NCBI RefSeq assembly: GCF_001509405.1
Contig: NZ_CP011502.1
Location: forward strand, 3,162,001-3,226,000
Source of the DNA: Aeromicrobium erythreum
GTDB lineage: Bacteria > Actinomycetota > Actinomycetes > Propionibacteriales > Nocardioidaceae
Length of the DNA: 64,000 bases
Reading direction: 5' to 3'
Position 1 is the stretch's first letter. Each line of letters begins with the position of its first letter. A model generated the notes under the pieces. The model had not been told where the DNA came from. It made no database searches and saw nothing but the letters and a program-made list of their open reading frames with translations. The translations under genes were made by a program, and so were the position numbers. Positions 16,270 through 25,281 of the stretch are shown one piece after another.

Positions 16270-16992
16270 ATGGACGTCCGCCCCCTCAGCGCCCGGTCGA
16301 TCGTGCTGAGCCTCATGCTCGCGGTGCATCCGCCGGAGATGACGCCGGCGCAGCTCGTGGCCTCCGGCGAGGTCTTCGACGTCCCCGAGTCGACGCTCCG
16401 CGCCGCCCTGACCCGCCTGGTCGCGGCGGGCGACCTCGAGCGCTCGGGCGGCACCTACCGCATCGGCGCCCGGCTGCAGGAACGGCAACGTCGGCAGGAC
16501 GCCGCCCTGGACCCGCCGTACCGGCCGTGGGACGGCACGTGGGAGACCGCGGTCGTGGTCGCCGGCGGCCGGTCGGCGCCGGACCGCGCCGCGCTGCGCC
16601 AGGAGATGGAGCGGCTGCGGCTCGCCGAGCTGCGCGAGGGCGTCTGGACCCGGCCAGCGAACCTCGACCGTCCGCTCCCCGCCTGGCCCGACGACCTCGT
16701 CGTGGTGGCGAGCTCGCGTCCGATGGACGAGCGCGGGCTCACCGCGCGCCTGTGGGACCTGCCCGGCTGGACGGACACCGGCGATCGACTGCTCGCGGCC
16801 CTCGACGAGCCACGACCGCCTGCGGAGCGTCTGGCCGTGGCCGCTGCGCTCGTCCGCCACCTGCGGACCGACCCGGCCCTGCCGCCCGCGCTGCGACCGT
16901 CGGGCTGGAACGCGCCGCGTCTGGTCGAGGCCTACGCCGCCTACCAGGCCGAGCTGGCGGCGTCCCTCGGTCGCCCGAGCCACACCACCTGA
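16270..16992 (+). CDS. PaaX-family transcriptional regulator
   Basis: A 240-residue regulator with an N-terminal winged helix (ARSIVLSLMLAVHPPEMTPAQLVASGEVF, recognition helix ESTLRAALTRLVAAGDLE) and the PaaX-like C-terminal region with WDGTWETAVV, LREGVWTRPANL and a final SGWNAP-RLVEAY segment. PaaX controls phenylacetyl-CoA catabolism in E. coli and binds acyl-CoA effectors; here the divergent acyl-CoA dehydrogenase is the likely target. ATG 16270 is chosen because GGATGGAG sits at the right distance and MDVRPLSARS is the usual start. A further upstream GTG at 16216 would place the start inside the operator-like dyad. Confidence 0.85.
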   Translation: MDVRPLSARSIVLSLMLAVHPPEMTPAQLVASGEVFDVPESTLRAALTRLVAAGDLERSGGTYRIGARLQERQRRQDAALDPPYRPWDGTWETAVVVAGGRSAPDRAALRQEMERLRLAELREGVWTRPANLDRPLPAWPDDLVVVASSRPMDERGLTARLWDLPGWTDTGDRLLAALDEPRPPAERLAVAAALVRHLRTDPALPPALRPSGWNAPRLVEAYAAYQAELAASLGRPSHTT

Positions 16993-17098
16993 CCGGTCGC
17001 GGCGGGGGCGGGGTGCCGGACCTCACGCCCGCTCGGGTCGCGCGTCCGGCGGAGCGTGCCGACGATGAGGTGACCGCGTCCCGACGTCAGGAGCCCCC

Positions 17099-17491
17099 GT
17101 GCCGCTCGTCCACCTGCATCTCGTCGAAGGTCGACGCACGCCCGAGGAGGTCCGCCGGCTGGCCGACGTCGTCCAGCAGACCCTGCTCGACGTGTTCGCC
17201 GCTCCCGAGCGCGACCGCTACCAGCTCATCTCCGAGCACAAGCCGGGCTTCATGATCGCCGAGGACACCGGGCTCGGCATCGAGCGCACGGACGACCTCG
17301 TGATCCTGCAGATCACCCAGCAGGGCCGCGACCTCGACCAGAAGCGCGCGCTCTACGCGACCCTCGCCGAGCGGCTCGAGGCCGAGTGCGGCCTCGCCCC
17401 GTCCGACCTGATCGTGTCGCTGACGGAGAACACCAAGGAGGACTGGTCGTTCGGGAACGGCGTCGCCCAGTTCGTCGAGGGGCAGCTGTAG
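17099..17491 (+). CDS. tautomerase (4-oxalocrotonate tautomerase superfamily)
   Basis: A 130-residue double-length tautomerase. After the initiator codon (GTG) the protein begins Pro-Leu-Val, giving the catalytic N-terminal Pro-1 of the superfamily. It carries the Tautomerase_2-type C-terminal motif SLTENTKEDWSFGNGVAQF, which favours this subgroup over 60-residue 4-OT enzymes. The natural substrate is unknown; related proteins act on malonate-semialdehyde or enol acids. An AGGAG ribosome-binding site precedes the GTG. It stands alone between the PaaX gene and a hypothetical gene. Confidence 0.88.
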   Translation: MPLVHLHLVEGRRTPEEVRRLADVVQQTLLDVFAAPERDRYQLISEHKPGFMIAEDTGLGIERTDDLVILQITQQGRDLDQKRALYATLAERLEAECGLAPSDLIVSLTENTKEDWSFGNGVAQFVEGQL

Positions 17492-17570
17492 GCCGGAGTC
17501 GGCGCGGGTCCGTCCGCGTCGGGTCCGGCACTGCCATGCTGGCCGCGCACCCGACACGAAGGACGGCACC

Positions 17571-18500
17571 ATGGGGATCTTCTCGAGGCGCACCGCGGAC
17601 CGGCCCGAGCCGATGGACGAGGCGCTGACGTTCCTCACCGTCTCCGACGCCGACCGCGTCCGCGCGCTCCTGCACCACGCCTTCGGTGAGCACGGGCTCG
17701 AGGTGACCACGCACGCCGATCACGCGGTCGACGCCGAGGGCCGTCAGTTCGGGTTCTGGAACGTGGCAGCCACGTGCGCCGACGTCGACCGCCGTGACTG
17801 GCCGGCCGCGGTGCAGGACCACGTGCGGCGCATCCTCGAGAGCTTCGACGAAGAGGACCCCTTCGAGGGCGCGGACCCCGACGACCAGCGGCGACGCACT
17901 TACGCGCGACTCCTGCCGGCCGACGCCCTCCCCGACCTCGACGCCTTCCCGCACCGCGAGCTCGCCCCCGGCATCATCGAGGTCCTCGCGCTCGACCTGC
18001 CGACGACCTTGTCGATCTACAACCACGAGAACGCACGGACCGCCGGCGGATGGGAGCTGTTGCACCAGGCGGGTCTCGAGAACCTCCGGGCCCTCCCGAC
18101 GGAGCAGGTGGAGCTGGTCGACGCGCACGACGGCGGCGCCTTCCACGTGCTGCTCGGCGACTCGGTCCACACCGCGAGCCGCGCGCTGCTGCTCCCCGAG
18201 CTGCCCGCCGGGGTCGACGACGCCGCGCCGACCGACCTCGGCTGGCTGATGAGCGTCCCGCACCGTCACCAGCTCTGCTGGCACGTGGTGCGCGACGCGA
18301 CGGTGGTCTCGGTGGTGAACAGCATGGCGCGCTTCACCGCGCTCGGGTACTCCGACGGCGTCGGCCAGGTCAGCCCCCACCTGTACTGGTGGAACGGGTC
18401 GGCCTACGTGCAGCTCACCCGCTTCGACGACGAGGGAACGATGTCCATCCACGTCGACAGCGACTTCGCCGACGTCCTGCAGCGTGCGATGGGCGACTGA
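17571..18500 (+). CDS. hypothetical cytoplasmic protein
   Basis: A 309-residue soluble protein beginning MGIFSRRTADRPEP. No signal peptide or membrane helix is visible. The C-terminal half alternates hydrophobic strands, with a cluster HRHQLCWHVV near 233 and SPHLYWWNGSAYVQLT near 275. The overall pattern (an early 'FLTVSDADRVRALL' helix and a late LMSVPHRH segment) recalls DUF1444-like proteins, but I am not sure of this. It starts about 80 bp after the tautomerase gene and may share its transcript. Confidence 0.72.
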   Translation: MGIFSRRTADRPEPMDEALTFLTVSDADRVRALLHHAFGEHGLEVTTHADHAVDAEGRQFGFWNVAATCADVDRRDWPAAVQDHVRRILESFDEEDPFEGADPDDQRRRTYARLLPADALPDLDAFPHRELAPGIIEVLALDLPTTLSIYNHENARTAGGWELLHQAGLENLRALPTEQVELVDAHDGGAFHVLLGDSVHTASRALLLPELPAGVDDAAPTDLGWLMSVPHRHQLCWHVVRDATVVSVVNSMARFTALGYSDGVGQVSPHLYWWNGSAYVQLTRFDDEGTMSIHVDSDFADVLQRAMGD

Positions 18501-18620
18501 CAGGCCAGGGAGCCACCGGCCGCCGTCGCACGACAGGTCGAGGCGGCGGACCCTCTCGTCGCTGCCGATGCAGACGCGGCAGACGTCGCAGGCCGAGCGG
18601 CGAGCGACAGCGCGGCGTCG

Positions 18621-19418
18621 TCAGTCCGTGGCCGCCTCGCGTCGCCGCGCCGCCCGACTGCCGGGCGTCGGGAACCACCGCCAGACCACGAGGGACTGGC
18701 CGAGCGTCCACACCTGGCTGGCGACCCAGTAGACGAGCAAGCCGACGGGCACGAACGTCCCGGTGAGCAGGAGCCCTCCGGCCGAGAGCGTCGGCATCAT
18801 GCGGGTGGCCTGCTGCATCGCCTCGGGCATCCCCTCGGTCGGGGTGTTCGGCATGACGAACAGGTGCTGGGTCGCGAAGGAGACCAGCGCGGCCACGGCT
18901 GCGAGCGTGAGGACGACGGCCAGGTGGAGCCCTCCGTGGCCGAGCATGCCGCTGTCCGCCAGACCGGTGCCGAACAGCTGGGCGCGGTCGAAGAGCGCCA
19001 CCTGCTCGGCGTCCATCGACCCGACCGGCGAGCCGGCCGCGACGTCGGAGAGCAGGTGGTAGAGCGCGATCCACAGCGGCACCTGCAGCAGCACGGGCAG
19101 GCACCCGAGCCGCGAGACGCCGTGCTCGGCCGACACGGCGCGACGCTCCTCCATCATGGCGCGCACGCTCTCGGTGTCGGTGCGGCCCTTGTACCGCTGG
19201 GCGATCTCCTGCAGCTGTGGTCGGGCGAGCGCGGACCGGCGCGCGTTGCGGACCTGGTGGATCGTGATCGACAGCAGCAGGGAGCGCACCACCACGACGA
19301 TCGCGGCGATGCTCAGGCACCAGCCGACGGCACCACCGGGGTCGGCCCCGAGGTGCGTGAGGAGGGCGTGGGTGTGGGACAGCAGGGCGGACAGGACGTG
19401 CTTCAACGGGTCGAGCAT
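18621..19418 (-). CDS. yidC: YidC/Oxa1-family membrane protein insertase
   Basis: A 265-residue short insertase with a probable five-helix Oxa1 core: helix 1 about 30-52, the cytoplasmic helical hairpin YKGRTDTESVRAMMEERRAV, helices around QVPLWIALYHLLSD, VVLTLAAVAALVSF and VPVGLLVYWVASQ. The Arg of helix 1 (VVVVRSLLL) matches the conserved hydrophilic-groove Arg. It is far from any rpmH-rnpA-jag context, so it is probably an accessory second copy rather than the housekeeping one. It is immediately downstream of a DUF6412-like gene, a pairing I recall from other actinobacteria. Confidence 0.9.
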   Translation of the reverse strand: MLDPLKHVLSALLSHTHALLTHLGADPGGAVGWCLSIAAIVVVVRSLLLSITIHQVRNARRSALARPQLQEIAQRYKGRTDTESVRAMMEERRAVSAEHGVSRLGCLPVLLQVPLWIALYHLLSDVAAGSPVGSMDAEQVALFDRAQLFGTGLADSGMLGHGGLHLAVVLTLAAVAALVSFATQHLFVMPNTPTEGMPEAMQQATRMMPTLSAGGLLLTGTFVPVGLLVYWVASQVWTLGQSLVVWRWFPTPGSRAARRREAATD

Positions 19419-19469
19419 GGGAGTCTCCTGGTCTGAGGATCGGATCGGGCACGTCGCCCGAAGGCGACC

Positions 19470-19730
19470 TCAGACCAGACCGGGAGCGCGCGGACGCACG
19501 GGCTGCCGCACGGGGTCCGCGATGCGCGAGGAGAGCACGGGCACCAGCCGCACGGCCTCGCCTGGCCGCGCTCCGACCCCCGTGACACGGTGCTCGACCA
19601 CGACGCGCGAGCCCACCGCCACCACCAGCGCCGCGGCGATGAGGACCGCGACGCCCGCCGCTGCAGTGGACTCCGACGGCGCCGCGAGGCACAGGACGAA
19701 CGCGAGCAGCCCGGTCGCCCGGCTCAGCAT
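19470..19730 (-). CDS. small membrane protein (DUF6412-like) upstream of yidC
   Basis: An 86-residue protein with two hydrophobic segments (ATGLLAFVLCLAA and AGVAVLIAAALVVAVG) and a Pro/Arg-rich C terminus. It lies 51 bp before yidC on the same strand. GTG 19745 is an alternative start, five codons earlier. A TATGCT hexamer just upstream suggests a near-leaderless transcript. The frame stays open further upstream through the tRNA gene, which cannot be coding. Assignment to DUF6412 rests on size, topology and context, not on a firm motif. Confidence 0.6.
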   Translation of the reverse strand: MLSRATGLLAFVLCLAAPSESTAAAGVAVLIAAALVVAVGSRVVVEHRVTGVGARPGEAVRLVPVLSSRIADPVRQPVRPRAPGLV

Positions 19731-19840
19731 CGCGGTCTCGAACACCTCGCCAGCATAGGCCGGTGGGGCGAAGGAGGGCGAGGACGTCGGTGGCGACGTG
19801 GCCTCGCCCTCCCGTGACCAGGGCGTCGCCCGTGGACGGA

Positions 19841-19875
19841 GAAGGGCCCCCGGCGCAGAACGCTGGGGGCCCTTC
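19841..19875 (-). terminator. intrinsic terminator-like hairpin after tRNA-Ser
   Basis: GAAGGGCCCCCGGCG (19841-19855) and CGCTGGGGGCCCTTC (19861-19875) pair over 15 bp with one G-T wobble around a 5 nt loop, starting 8 nt past the tRNA 3' end. There is no clear T-run, as is common in high-GC actinobacteria. Confidence 0.75.
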
Positions 19876-19882
19876 TCACCGG

Positions 19883-19969
19883 CGGTGGCGGTGGGATTTG
19901 AACCCACGGTGGGTTTGACCCCACACATCATTTCGAGTGATGCACCTTCGGCCGCTCGGACACGCCACC
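19883..19969 (-). tRNA. tRNA-Ser (anticodon CGA)
   Basis: An 87 nt gene on the minus strand. The acceptor stem GGTGGCG pairs with CGCCACC, discriminator G. The anticodon stem ATCA/TGAT encloses loop CTCGAAA, giving anticodon CGA (reads UCG). A long variable arm (GTGGGG-TCAA-ACCCACC region) marks it as class II, and the T arm is GTGGG-TTCAAAT-CCCAC. CCA is not encoded; the bases after the discriminator are CCG. A strong hairpin follows directly. Confidence 0.96.
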
Positions 19970-20047
19970 GCGGGGTACCTTACCGGACCCCTGCGCGTCA
20001 CCCGGCGGTGGGTTTGACGAGGGGGAGCGACCCCGTGCAGGAGGAGG

Positions 20048-20686
20048 ATGAGCGTCGTGGACCTCGACGACCTCGCCGCGCGGGCGGCAGCGCTGGCTGA
20101 GGCCGACCCGGCCCGTCGCGTGCTGGTCGGCCTCGTCGGCGCACCCGGGAGCGGGAAGTCGACGCTGGCCCGACGGCTCGCGAACCGGCTGTCGGCGCGC
20201 GGCGTCCCGTCCGTGCGGGTGCCGATGGACGGGTTCCACCTCGCCGACGTCGCCCTGCTCGAGCGCGGACTCCTCGCTCGCAAGGGTGCCGTCGAGACCT
20301 TCGACGCGCACGGCTACCTCGCGCTCCTGCGACGCCTGCGCGCGGAGACCGACCACGACGTGCTGGCGCCGGGCTTCGAGCGCGACCTCGAGCAGCCCCT
20401 GGCGGCGTCGATCACGATCGCGCCGGAGCACCGCGTGGTCGTGACCGAGGGCAACTACCTCCTCGACGCCGACGAGCCGTGGCCCGACGTCCGGCGCGAG
20501 CTCGACGCCGTCTGGTTCGTCGACCTCGACGACGGACGGCGCCGGTCGCGCCTCGTCATGCGGCACGTCAAGCACGGGAAGTCGCGCGAGGACGCGCAGG
20601 CGTGGGTCGACGACGTGGACGAGCCGAACGCCCGGCGCGTGCTCGCCCGGCGCGACCAGGCCGACCTCGTCGTCCCCTCCCCCTGA
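20048..20686 (+). CDS. uridine-kinase/PanK-like P-loop kinase
   Basis: A 212-residue kinase of the family often annotated as nucleoside/nucleotide or fructose-transport-system kinase. The P-loop GAPGSGKSTLA begins near residue 30; MDGFHLADVALLERGL near 73, typical of PanK/uridine kinase-like enzymes, carries the catalytic Asp; VVTEGNYLL near 139 and WFVDLDDGRRRSRLVMRHVKHGKS give the lid Arg residues. The substrate is not determined by sequence. ATG 20048 follows an AGGAGGAG ribosome-binding site. It is convergent with the aminotransferase gene. Confidence 0.85.
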   Translation: MSVVDLDDLAARAAALAEADPARRVLVGLVGAPGSGKSTLARRLANRLSARGVPSVRVPMDGFHLADVALLERGLLARKGAVETFDAHGYLALLRRLRAETDHDVLAPGFERDLEQPLAASITIAPEHRVVVTEGNYLLDADEPWPDVRRELDAVWFVDLDDGRRRSRLVMRHVKHGKSREDAQAWVDDVDEPNARRVLARRDQADLVVPSP

Positions 20687-20790
20687 CCCCCAGCGCGAAC
20701 CAGGCGTTTGGTGAACCTTGCGACGCTTTCCCGCCGCGAGACCGTCACCGACTCCACAGAACGCGGGCTCAGGCGTACGGGTGGGTGGGG

Positions 20791-21939
20791 TCAGGGCAGG
20801 GCGGAGGCGACTCGGGTGACGATCTCGCGCAGCACGTCGGGCGGGGTGGCGTAGGTCAGGCGAGCGCGGCCGTCGCCGACGCGCGACGTGCCGCCGAACG
20901 TCGGGCCGGGGGCGAGGGCGACCCGACCCTGCTCCAGCAGGCGCGCGGCCGGGTCGTCGCCGACGTCGTACGCGCGCAGGTCGAGCCACGCCGTGTAGGT
21001 GCCGGGCCCGGCGAGCAGCCGCGCCGAGGGCAGGTGCTCGTCCACGAGTGCCTCGAGCAGCTCGCGGTTCGCGCGCAGGTCGGCGCGCAGCGCGTCGAGC
21101 CAGTCGCGACCCTCGCGCAGCGCGGTCACGTGCGCCAGGGTGCCGAGGTGGCTGGGGCCGTGGCTGACGATCTCGAGCACCGCGGCCCGCTCGTCGGCGG
21201 TGGCGGCACCGCCCACGACCACGGCAGCCTTCAGGCCCGCCAGGTTGAACGCCTTCGACGCCGACAGCACGGCGTAGGCGTCGTCGGTCCCCTCGACCGA
21301 CAGGTACGGCACGAACGCGTCGGTCTCGCCCGACACCGGCGCGAGCGGGGCGTGGATCTCGTCGACCACGACCCGCACGCCGTGCTCGGCGGCCAGCCGG
21401 GCGACGGTCGACAGCTCCTCGCGGGTGTGCACGACCGCGGTGGGGTTGTGCGGGCTGCACAGCAGGTAGGCGGCGCCCGGGTGGCGGGCAAAAGCAGTGG
21501 CCAGGCCGTCGAGGTCGAGCCGTCCGTCGGCACCGAGCGGCACCTCCACCCTCGAGCGCCCGACGTGCGCGACCGCGTCGTAGAACGGCGGGTACACGGG
21601 CGGGTTGAGGATCACCGGGGCCTCCGGGGCCGCGTGCAGCCGCAGCACCTCCTCGATGCCGACCATCACGTCGGCGACGTCGAGCGTGCTGGCCGGATCG
21701 ACGGTCCAGCCCCAGCGGTCGGCCGCGAACGACGCCAGCGCCTGCCCGTACGTCCCGGCCTTCGGGTAGCCGGTGTCGCCGAGCGCGACAGCCTCGGACA
21801 GCGCCCGGGCGACGGGCTCCGCGAGCGGCACGTCCATCTCGGCGACGAACGCGGGCAGCACGTCGGGCTCGTGGAGCGTCCACTTGACGCTCGTGCGGCG
21901 GCGCAGGTCGGCCAGGGTCAGCTCGTGCAACGGGTGCAT
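20791..21939 (-). CDS. MalY/PatB-type PLP-dependent C-S lyase (cystathionine beta-lyase)
   Basis: A 382-residue fold-type I aminotransferase-like enzyme predicted to cleave C-S bonds of cystathionine or cysteine conjugates. Features include the N-terminal KWTLHEPDVLPAFVAEMD, where the Trp and 'AEMD' are typical of PatB, CSPHNPTAVVHTREEL, VVDEIHAPLA, and the PLP-Lys in SASKAFNLAGLK (Lys about 229). ATG 21939 is preferred over an upstream start that adds 30 low-complexity residues. It is divergent from a small membrane-protein gene. Confidence 0.88.
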   Translation of the reverse strand: MHPLHELTLADLRRRTSVKWTLHEPDVLPAFVAEMDVPLAEPVARALSEAVALGDTGYPKAGTYGQALASFAADRWGWTVDPASTLDVADVMVGIEEVLRLHAAPEAPVILNPPVYPPFYDAVAHVGRSRVEVPLGADGRLDLDGLATAFARHPGAAYLLCSPHNPTAVVHTREELSTVARLAAEHGVRVVVDEIHAPLAPVSGETDAFVPYLSVEGTDDAYAVLSASKAFNLAGLKAAVVVGGAATADERAAVLEIVSHGPSHLGTLAHVTALREGRDWLDALRADLRANRELLEALVDEHLPSARLLAGPGTYTAWLDLRAYDVGDDPAARLLEQGRVALAPGPTFGGTSRVGDGRARLTYATPPDVLREIVTRVASALP

Positions 21940-22027
21940 ACGACCCACCCTGCCACCGGCGTCGAGCCTTGACACCGCAGCCGACGCCACGGGACAGTCA
22001 CGTCGACCCCGAGCCCGGAGGTGGCCC

Positions 22028-22441
22028 ATGACGGAGCACCGGACGACGGCAGACCCTTCGACGTCCCGGGGGATCGCGCTCGCCTGGGTGTCGTGGGTCG
22101 CCGGCCTCCTCGCCTACCTCTGGACCGCCGCTACAGGCTTCAGCCTCGACGGGCTCACGCCGTCCGAGGAGACGAAGGTGCTCGTCGGCGTCACCGTCGC
22201 CATGGCGCTCACCACGGTGCTGCCGTTCATGGGACTGTGCCTCGCGCTCGTGCAAGGTCGCGCTCTCGCCGCCGTCGGGCTCGGCCTCGCGCTGGCGCTG
22301 GCGCTGGTGCCCGTCGCGGCCGTGGGCCCCGATGCCGCGCGCGACTGGCGCGACCGCACCGCGCCCGAGCCGACACCTGCGCGGCCGAACGGCGGGTGCG
22401 CCGTGCACAGCGGCGGCACCAACACCTGTCCCGGCGGCTGA
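22028..22441 (+). CDS. hypothetical small membrane protein
   Basis: A 137-residue protein with three hydrophobic segments (about 17-38, 50-72, 78-98) and a periplasmic or extracellular C-terminal tail containing two Cys (GGCAVHSGG and NTCPGG). A GGAGG ribosome-binding site lies 6 nt before ATG 22028. It sits 24 bp upstream of the dipeptidase gene on the same strand, so the two are probably co-transcribed. No family recognised. Confidence 0.72.
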   Translation: MTEHRTTADPSTSRGIALAWVSWVAGLLAYLWTAATGFSLDGLTPSEETKVLVGVTVAMALTTVLPFMGLCLALVQGRALAAVGLGLALALALVPVAAVGPDAARDWRDRTAPEPTPARPNGGCAVHSGGTNTCPGG

Positions 22442-22465
22442 CGCCCGGCGTCCTACCGTGGAGGC

Positions 22466-23551
22466 ATGGACGCGACCCTCGGCTCCCTGCTCACCGAACC
22501 CGCCGCCCAGGAGGCCGTGCGCGTCGCACCCCTCGTCGACGGCCACGACGACCTCGCGTGGGAGGCGCGGGAGGCCGCCGGGTACTCCGTCGAGGGGCTC
22601 GACGCCGACCGCGCGGCCGACGGCGTCGAGCCGACGTTCCACACCGACCTCGTCCGGCTGCGCGCCGCGGGCGTCGGCGGGCAGTTCTGGTCGGTCTACG
22701 CGCCCTGCGAGCGGCGTGGGGCCGACGCCGTCACCTACACGCTGGAGCAGGTCGACTGGGTGCACCGCCTGGTCGCCCGGTACCCGGAGCGCACGGCGCT
22801 GTGCTGGACGGGCGACGACGTCCGCGCCGCCTGGGCCTCGGGGCGGCTCGCATCGCTGCTCGGTGCCGAGGGCGGGCACAGCATCGACGGGTCTCTCGCG
22901 GTCCTGCGCCAGCTCGCGCGCCTCGGCGTGCGCTACATGACGCTCACCCACAACGAGAACACGCCGTGGGCCGACTCCGCCACCGACGTGCCGCAGCACG
23001 GCGGCCTCACCGCCTTCGGCCGCGACGTCGTGCGCGAGATGAACGCCGTCGGCATGCTCGTCGACCTCTCGCACGTGGCCGCGACGACCATGCACGACGC
23101 GCTCGACGTCAGCAGCGCGCCGGTGATCTTCAGCCACTCCTCGTGCCGCGCCGTCACCGACCACCCGCGCAACGTCCCCGACGACGTGCTGGAGCGGCTC
23201 CCCGGCAACGGCGGGGTCGTCATGGTCACCTACGTGCCGTCCTTCGTCAGCGCCGAGTTCGCGGCCTGGTTCGAGCGGCACGAGACCGACCCCGCCACGG
23301 CCGGCGAGAAGCCCGTCGTCACCGTCGAGCACGTCGCCGACCACGTCGACCACGCCCGCGAGGTGGCCGGCGTCGAGCACGTCGGGCTCGGGGGCGACTA
23401 CGACGGCTTCGACCACTTCCCGGTCGGCATGGGCGACGTCACCGGCCACGCCGCGCTGCTCGACGAGCTGGCCAGGCGAGGCTGGTCCGCCGACGACCTG
23501 TCCCGTCTCACGGGGCGCAACATCCTGAGGGTGCTCGACGCCACCTCCTGA
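22466..23551 (+). CDS. membrane dipeptidase, peptidase family M19
   Basis: A 361-residue dinuclear zinc dipeptidase of the renal dipeptidase type. Metal and active-site residues are visible: DGHDDLAW near residue 25 (His and Asp ligands), the bridging Glu in GAEGGHSI near 135, VDLSHVA and SHSSCRAV (His ligands), and the substrate Asp in [24 protein letters not shown] is also typical. There is no signal peptide, so it is cytoplasmic despite the family name. It could process D-Ala or other dipeptides. Confidence 0.92.
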   Translation: MDATLGSLLTEPAAQEAVRVAPLVDGHDDLAWEAREAAGYSVEGLDADRAADGVEPTFHTDLVRLRAAGVGGQFWSVYAPCERRGADAVTYTLEQVDWVHRLVARYPERTALCWTGDDVRAAWASGRLASLLGAEGGHSIDGSLAVLRQLARLGVRYMTLTHNENTPWADSATDVPQHGGLTAFGRDVVREMNAVGMLVDLSHVAATTMHDALDVSSAPVIFSHSSCRAVTDHPRNVPDDVLERLPGNGGVVMVTYVPSFVSAEFAAWFERHETDPATAGEKPVVTVEHVADHVDHAREVAGVEHVGLGGDYDGFDHFPVGMGDVTGHAALLDELARRGWSADDLSRLTGRNILRVLDATS

Positions 23552-23626
23552 GGTCGGGCCGGAGGCCGGTCGTCGGCGCGTGGCAGACTCGACGTGACCC
23601 AGCACACACTGCTCTCGGGGGGACCG

Positions 23627-25246
23627 ATGACAGCCCGACCCAGCCACACGACCGGCAGCACCGACGTCCCGCTGCTCGAGACCACGATCGGTGCCGACCT
23701 CGCCGCCACCGTCGCGCGCGTGCCCGACGGCGAGGCGCTCGTGGAGTGCGCCACCGGACGGCGCTGGACCTACCGAGAGCTGTGGGACGACGTCACCGCG
23801 GTGGCGCGCGGGCTCGCGTCGCTGGGGCTGCAGAAGGGCGACCGGGTCGGCATCTGGGCGCCGAACTGCGCCGAGTGGACGCTCGTCCAGTACGCGACGG
23901 CGCGCCTCGGCGTCGTGCTGGTCAACGTCAACCCCGCGTACCGCGCCCACGAGCTCGGCTACGTCGTCGGCCAGTCGGGCATGCGCGCGATCGTCGCCGT
24001 GCCCGAGCTCAAGGGCGCCTCGTTCGCCGACATGATCGAGCAGGTCCGCCCCGACCACCCGCACCTCACGGACGTGCTGTTGATCGGAACCCCCTCCTGG
24101 GAGGCCATGACCGACGCCGGCCGCGCGAGCGACCTCGACGTCGACGCCGTGGAGGCCACCCTCGACCCCGGCGACCCGATCAACATCCAGTACACGTCGG
24201 GCACCACCGGCTTCCCCAAGGGCGCCACCCTCTCGCACCGCAACATCCTCAACAACGGCTTCGCGGTCGGCGAGCTGCTGCACTACACGGCCGACGACCG
24301 GATCGCGATCCCCGTGCCCTTCTACCACTGCTTCGGCATGGTCATGGGCAACCTCGCAGCCACGTCGCACGGCGCGACGATGGTCGTCCCCGCGCCCATG
24401 TTCGACCCCGCCGCCACTCTGCGCGCTGCGGCGCAGGAGCGTTGCACGTCGCTGTACGGCGTGCCCACCATGTTCATCGCGATGCTGTCCGACCCGTCGT
24501 TCGACGAGCACGACCTGTCCGCGCTGCGCACCGGGATCATGGCCGGCTCCCCGTGCCCGGTCGAGGTGATGAAGCAGGTCATCGAGCGGATGGGCGCCGA
24601 GGAGGTGTCGATCTGCTACGGCATGACCGAGACGTCGCCCGTCTCGACCCAGACCCGCACCGACGACTCGGTCGAGCGTCGCGTCAGCACCGTCGGACGT
24701 GTGCACCCCAACCTCGAGGTCAAGGTCGTCGACCCGCTCACCGGCGACGTCGTCCCCCGCGGCACGGCCGGCGAGCTGTGCACCCGCGGGTACTCGGTGA
24801 TGCTCGGCTACTGGGAGGAGCCGGCCAAGACCGCCGAGGCGATCGACGCCGACGCGTGGATGCACACCGGCGACCTCGCCGTCATGGACGACGACGGGTA
24901 CGTCGGCGTCACGGGTCGCATCAAGGACGTCGTCATCCGCGGCGGCGAGAACATCTACCCGCGCGAGGTCGAGGAGTTCCTGCTCACCCATCCCGACGTG
25001 CTCGACGTGCAGGTCGTCGGCGTGCCCGACGCGCGCTACGGCGAGGAGCTCATGGCGTGGGTCCGGCTGCGCGACGGCATCGGCACGCTGACGGTCGAGG
25101 CGGTGCGGGAGTTCTGCGACGGACGGCTCGCCCACTACAAGGTGCCGCGGTACGTGCACGTGGTCGAGGAGTTCCCGATGACGGTCACCGGCAAGGTCCG
25201 CAAGGTCGAGATGCGCGAGGAGTCCCGGACCCTGCTCGGCCTCTGA
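23627..25246 (+). CDS. AMP-binding acyl-CoA ligase (fatty-acyl-CoA synthase type)
   Basis: A 539-residue adenylate-forming enzyme that activates a carboxylic acid, probably a fatty acid, with ATP and CoA. Motifs: A3 [17 protein letters not shown]5 [12 protein letters not shown]7 YTGDLA-like [14 protein letters not shown]8 [21 protein letters not shown] and the A10 Lys in [11 protein letters not shown]. It is complete and similar in length to FadD/AcsA-like enzymes. ATG 23627 fits the family N terminus; an upstream in-frame start adds 11 residues. It stands alone after the dipeptidase gene. Confidence 0.92.
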   Translation: MTARPSHTTGSTDVPLLETTIGADLAATVARVPDGEALVECATGRRWTYRELWDDVTAVARGLASLGLQKGDRVGIWAPNCAEWTLVQYATARLGVVLVNVNPAYRAHELGYVVGQSGMRAIVAVPELKGASFADMIEQVRPDHPHLTDVLLIGTPSWEAMTDAGRASDLDVDAVEATLDPGDPINIQYTSGTTGFPKGATLSHRNILNNGFAVGELLHYTADDRIAIPVPFYHCFGMVMGNLAATSHGATMVVPAPMFDPAATLRAAAQERCTSLYGVPTMFIAMLSDPSFDEHDLSALRTGIMAGSPCPVEVMKQVIERMGAEEVSICYGMTETSPVSTQTRTDDSVERRVSTVGRVHPNLEVKVVDPLTGDVVPRGTAGELCTRGYSVMLGYWEEPAKTAEAIDADAWMHTGDLAVMDDDGYVGVTGRIKDVVIRGGENIYPREVEEFLLTHPDVLDVQVVGVPDARYGEELMAWVRLRDGIGTLTVEAVREFCDGRLAHYKVPRYVHVVEEFPMTVTGKVRKVEMREESRTLLGL

Positions 25247-25281
25247 CCTCCGTCGGCGTGGGGCCGGTCGCGCGTCGTGGG

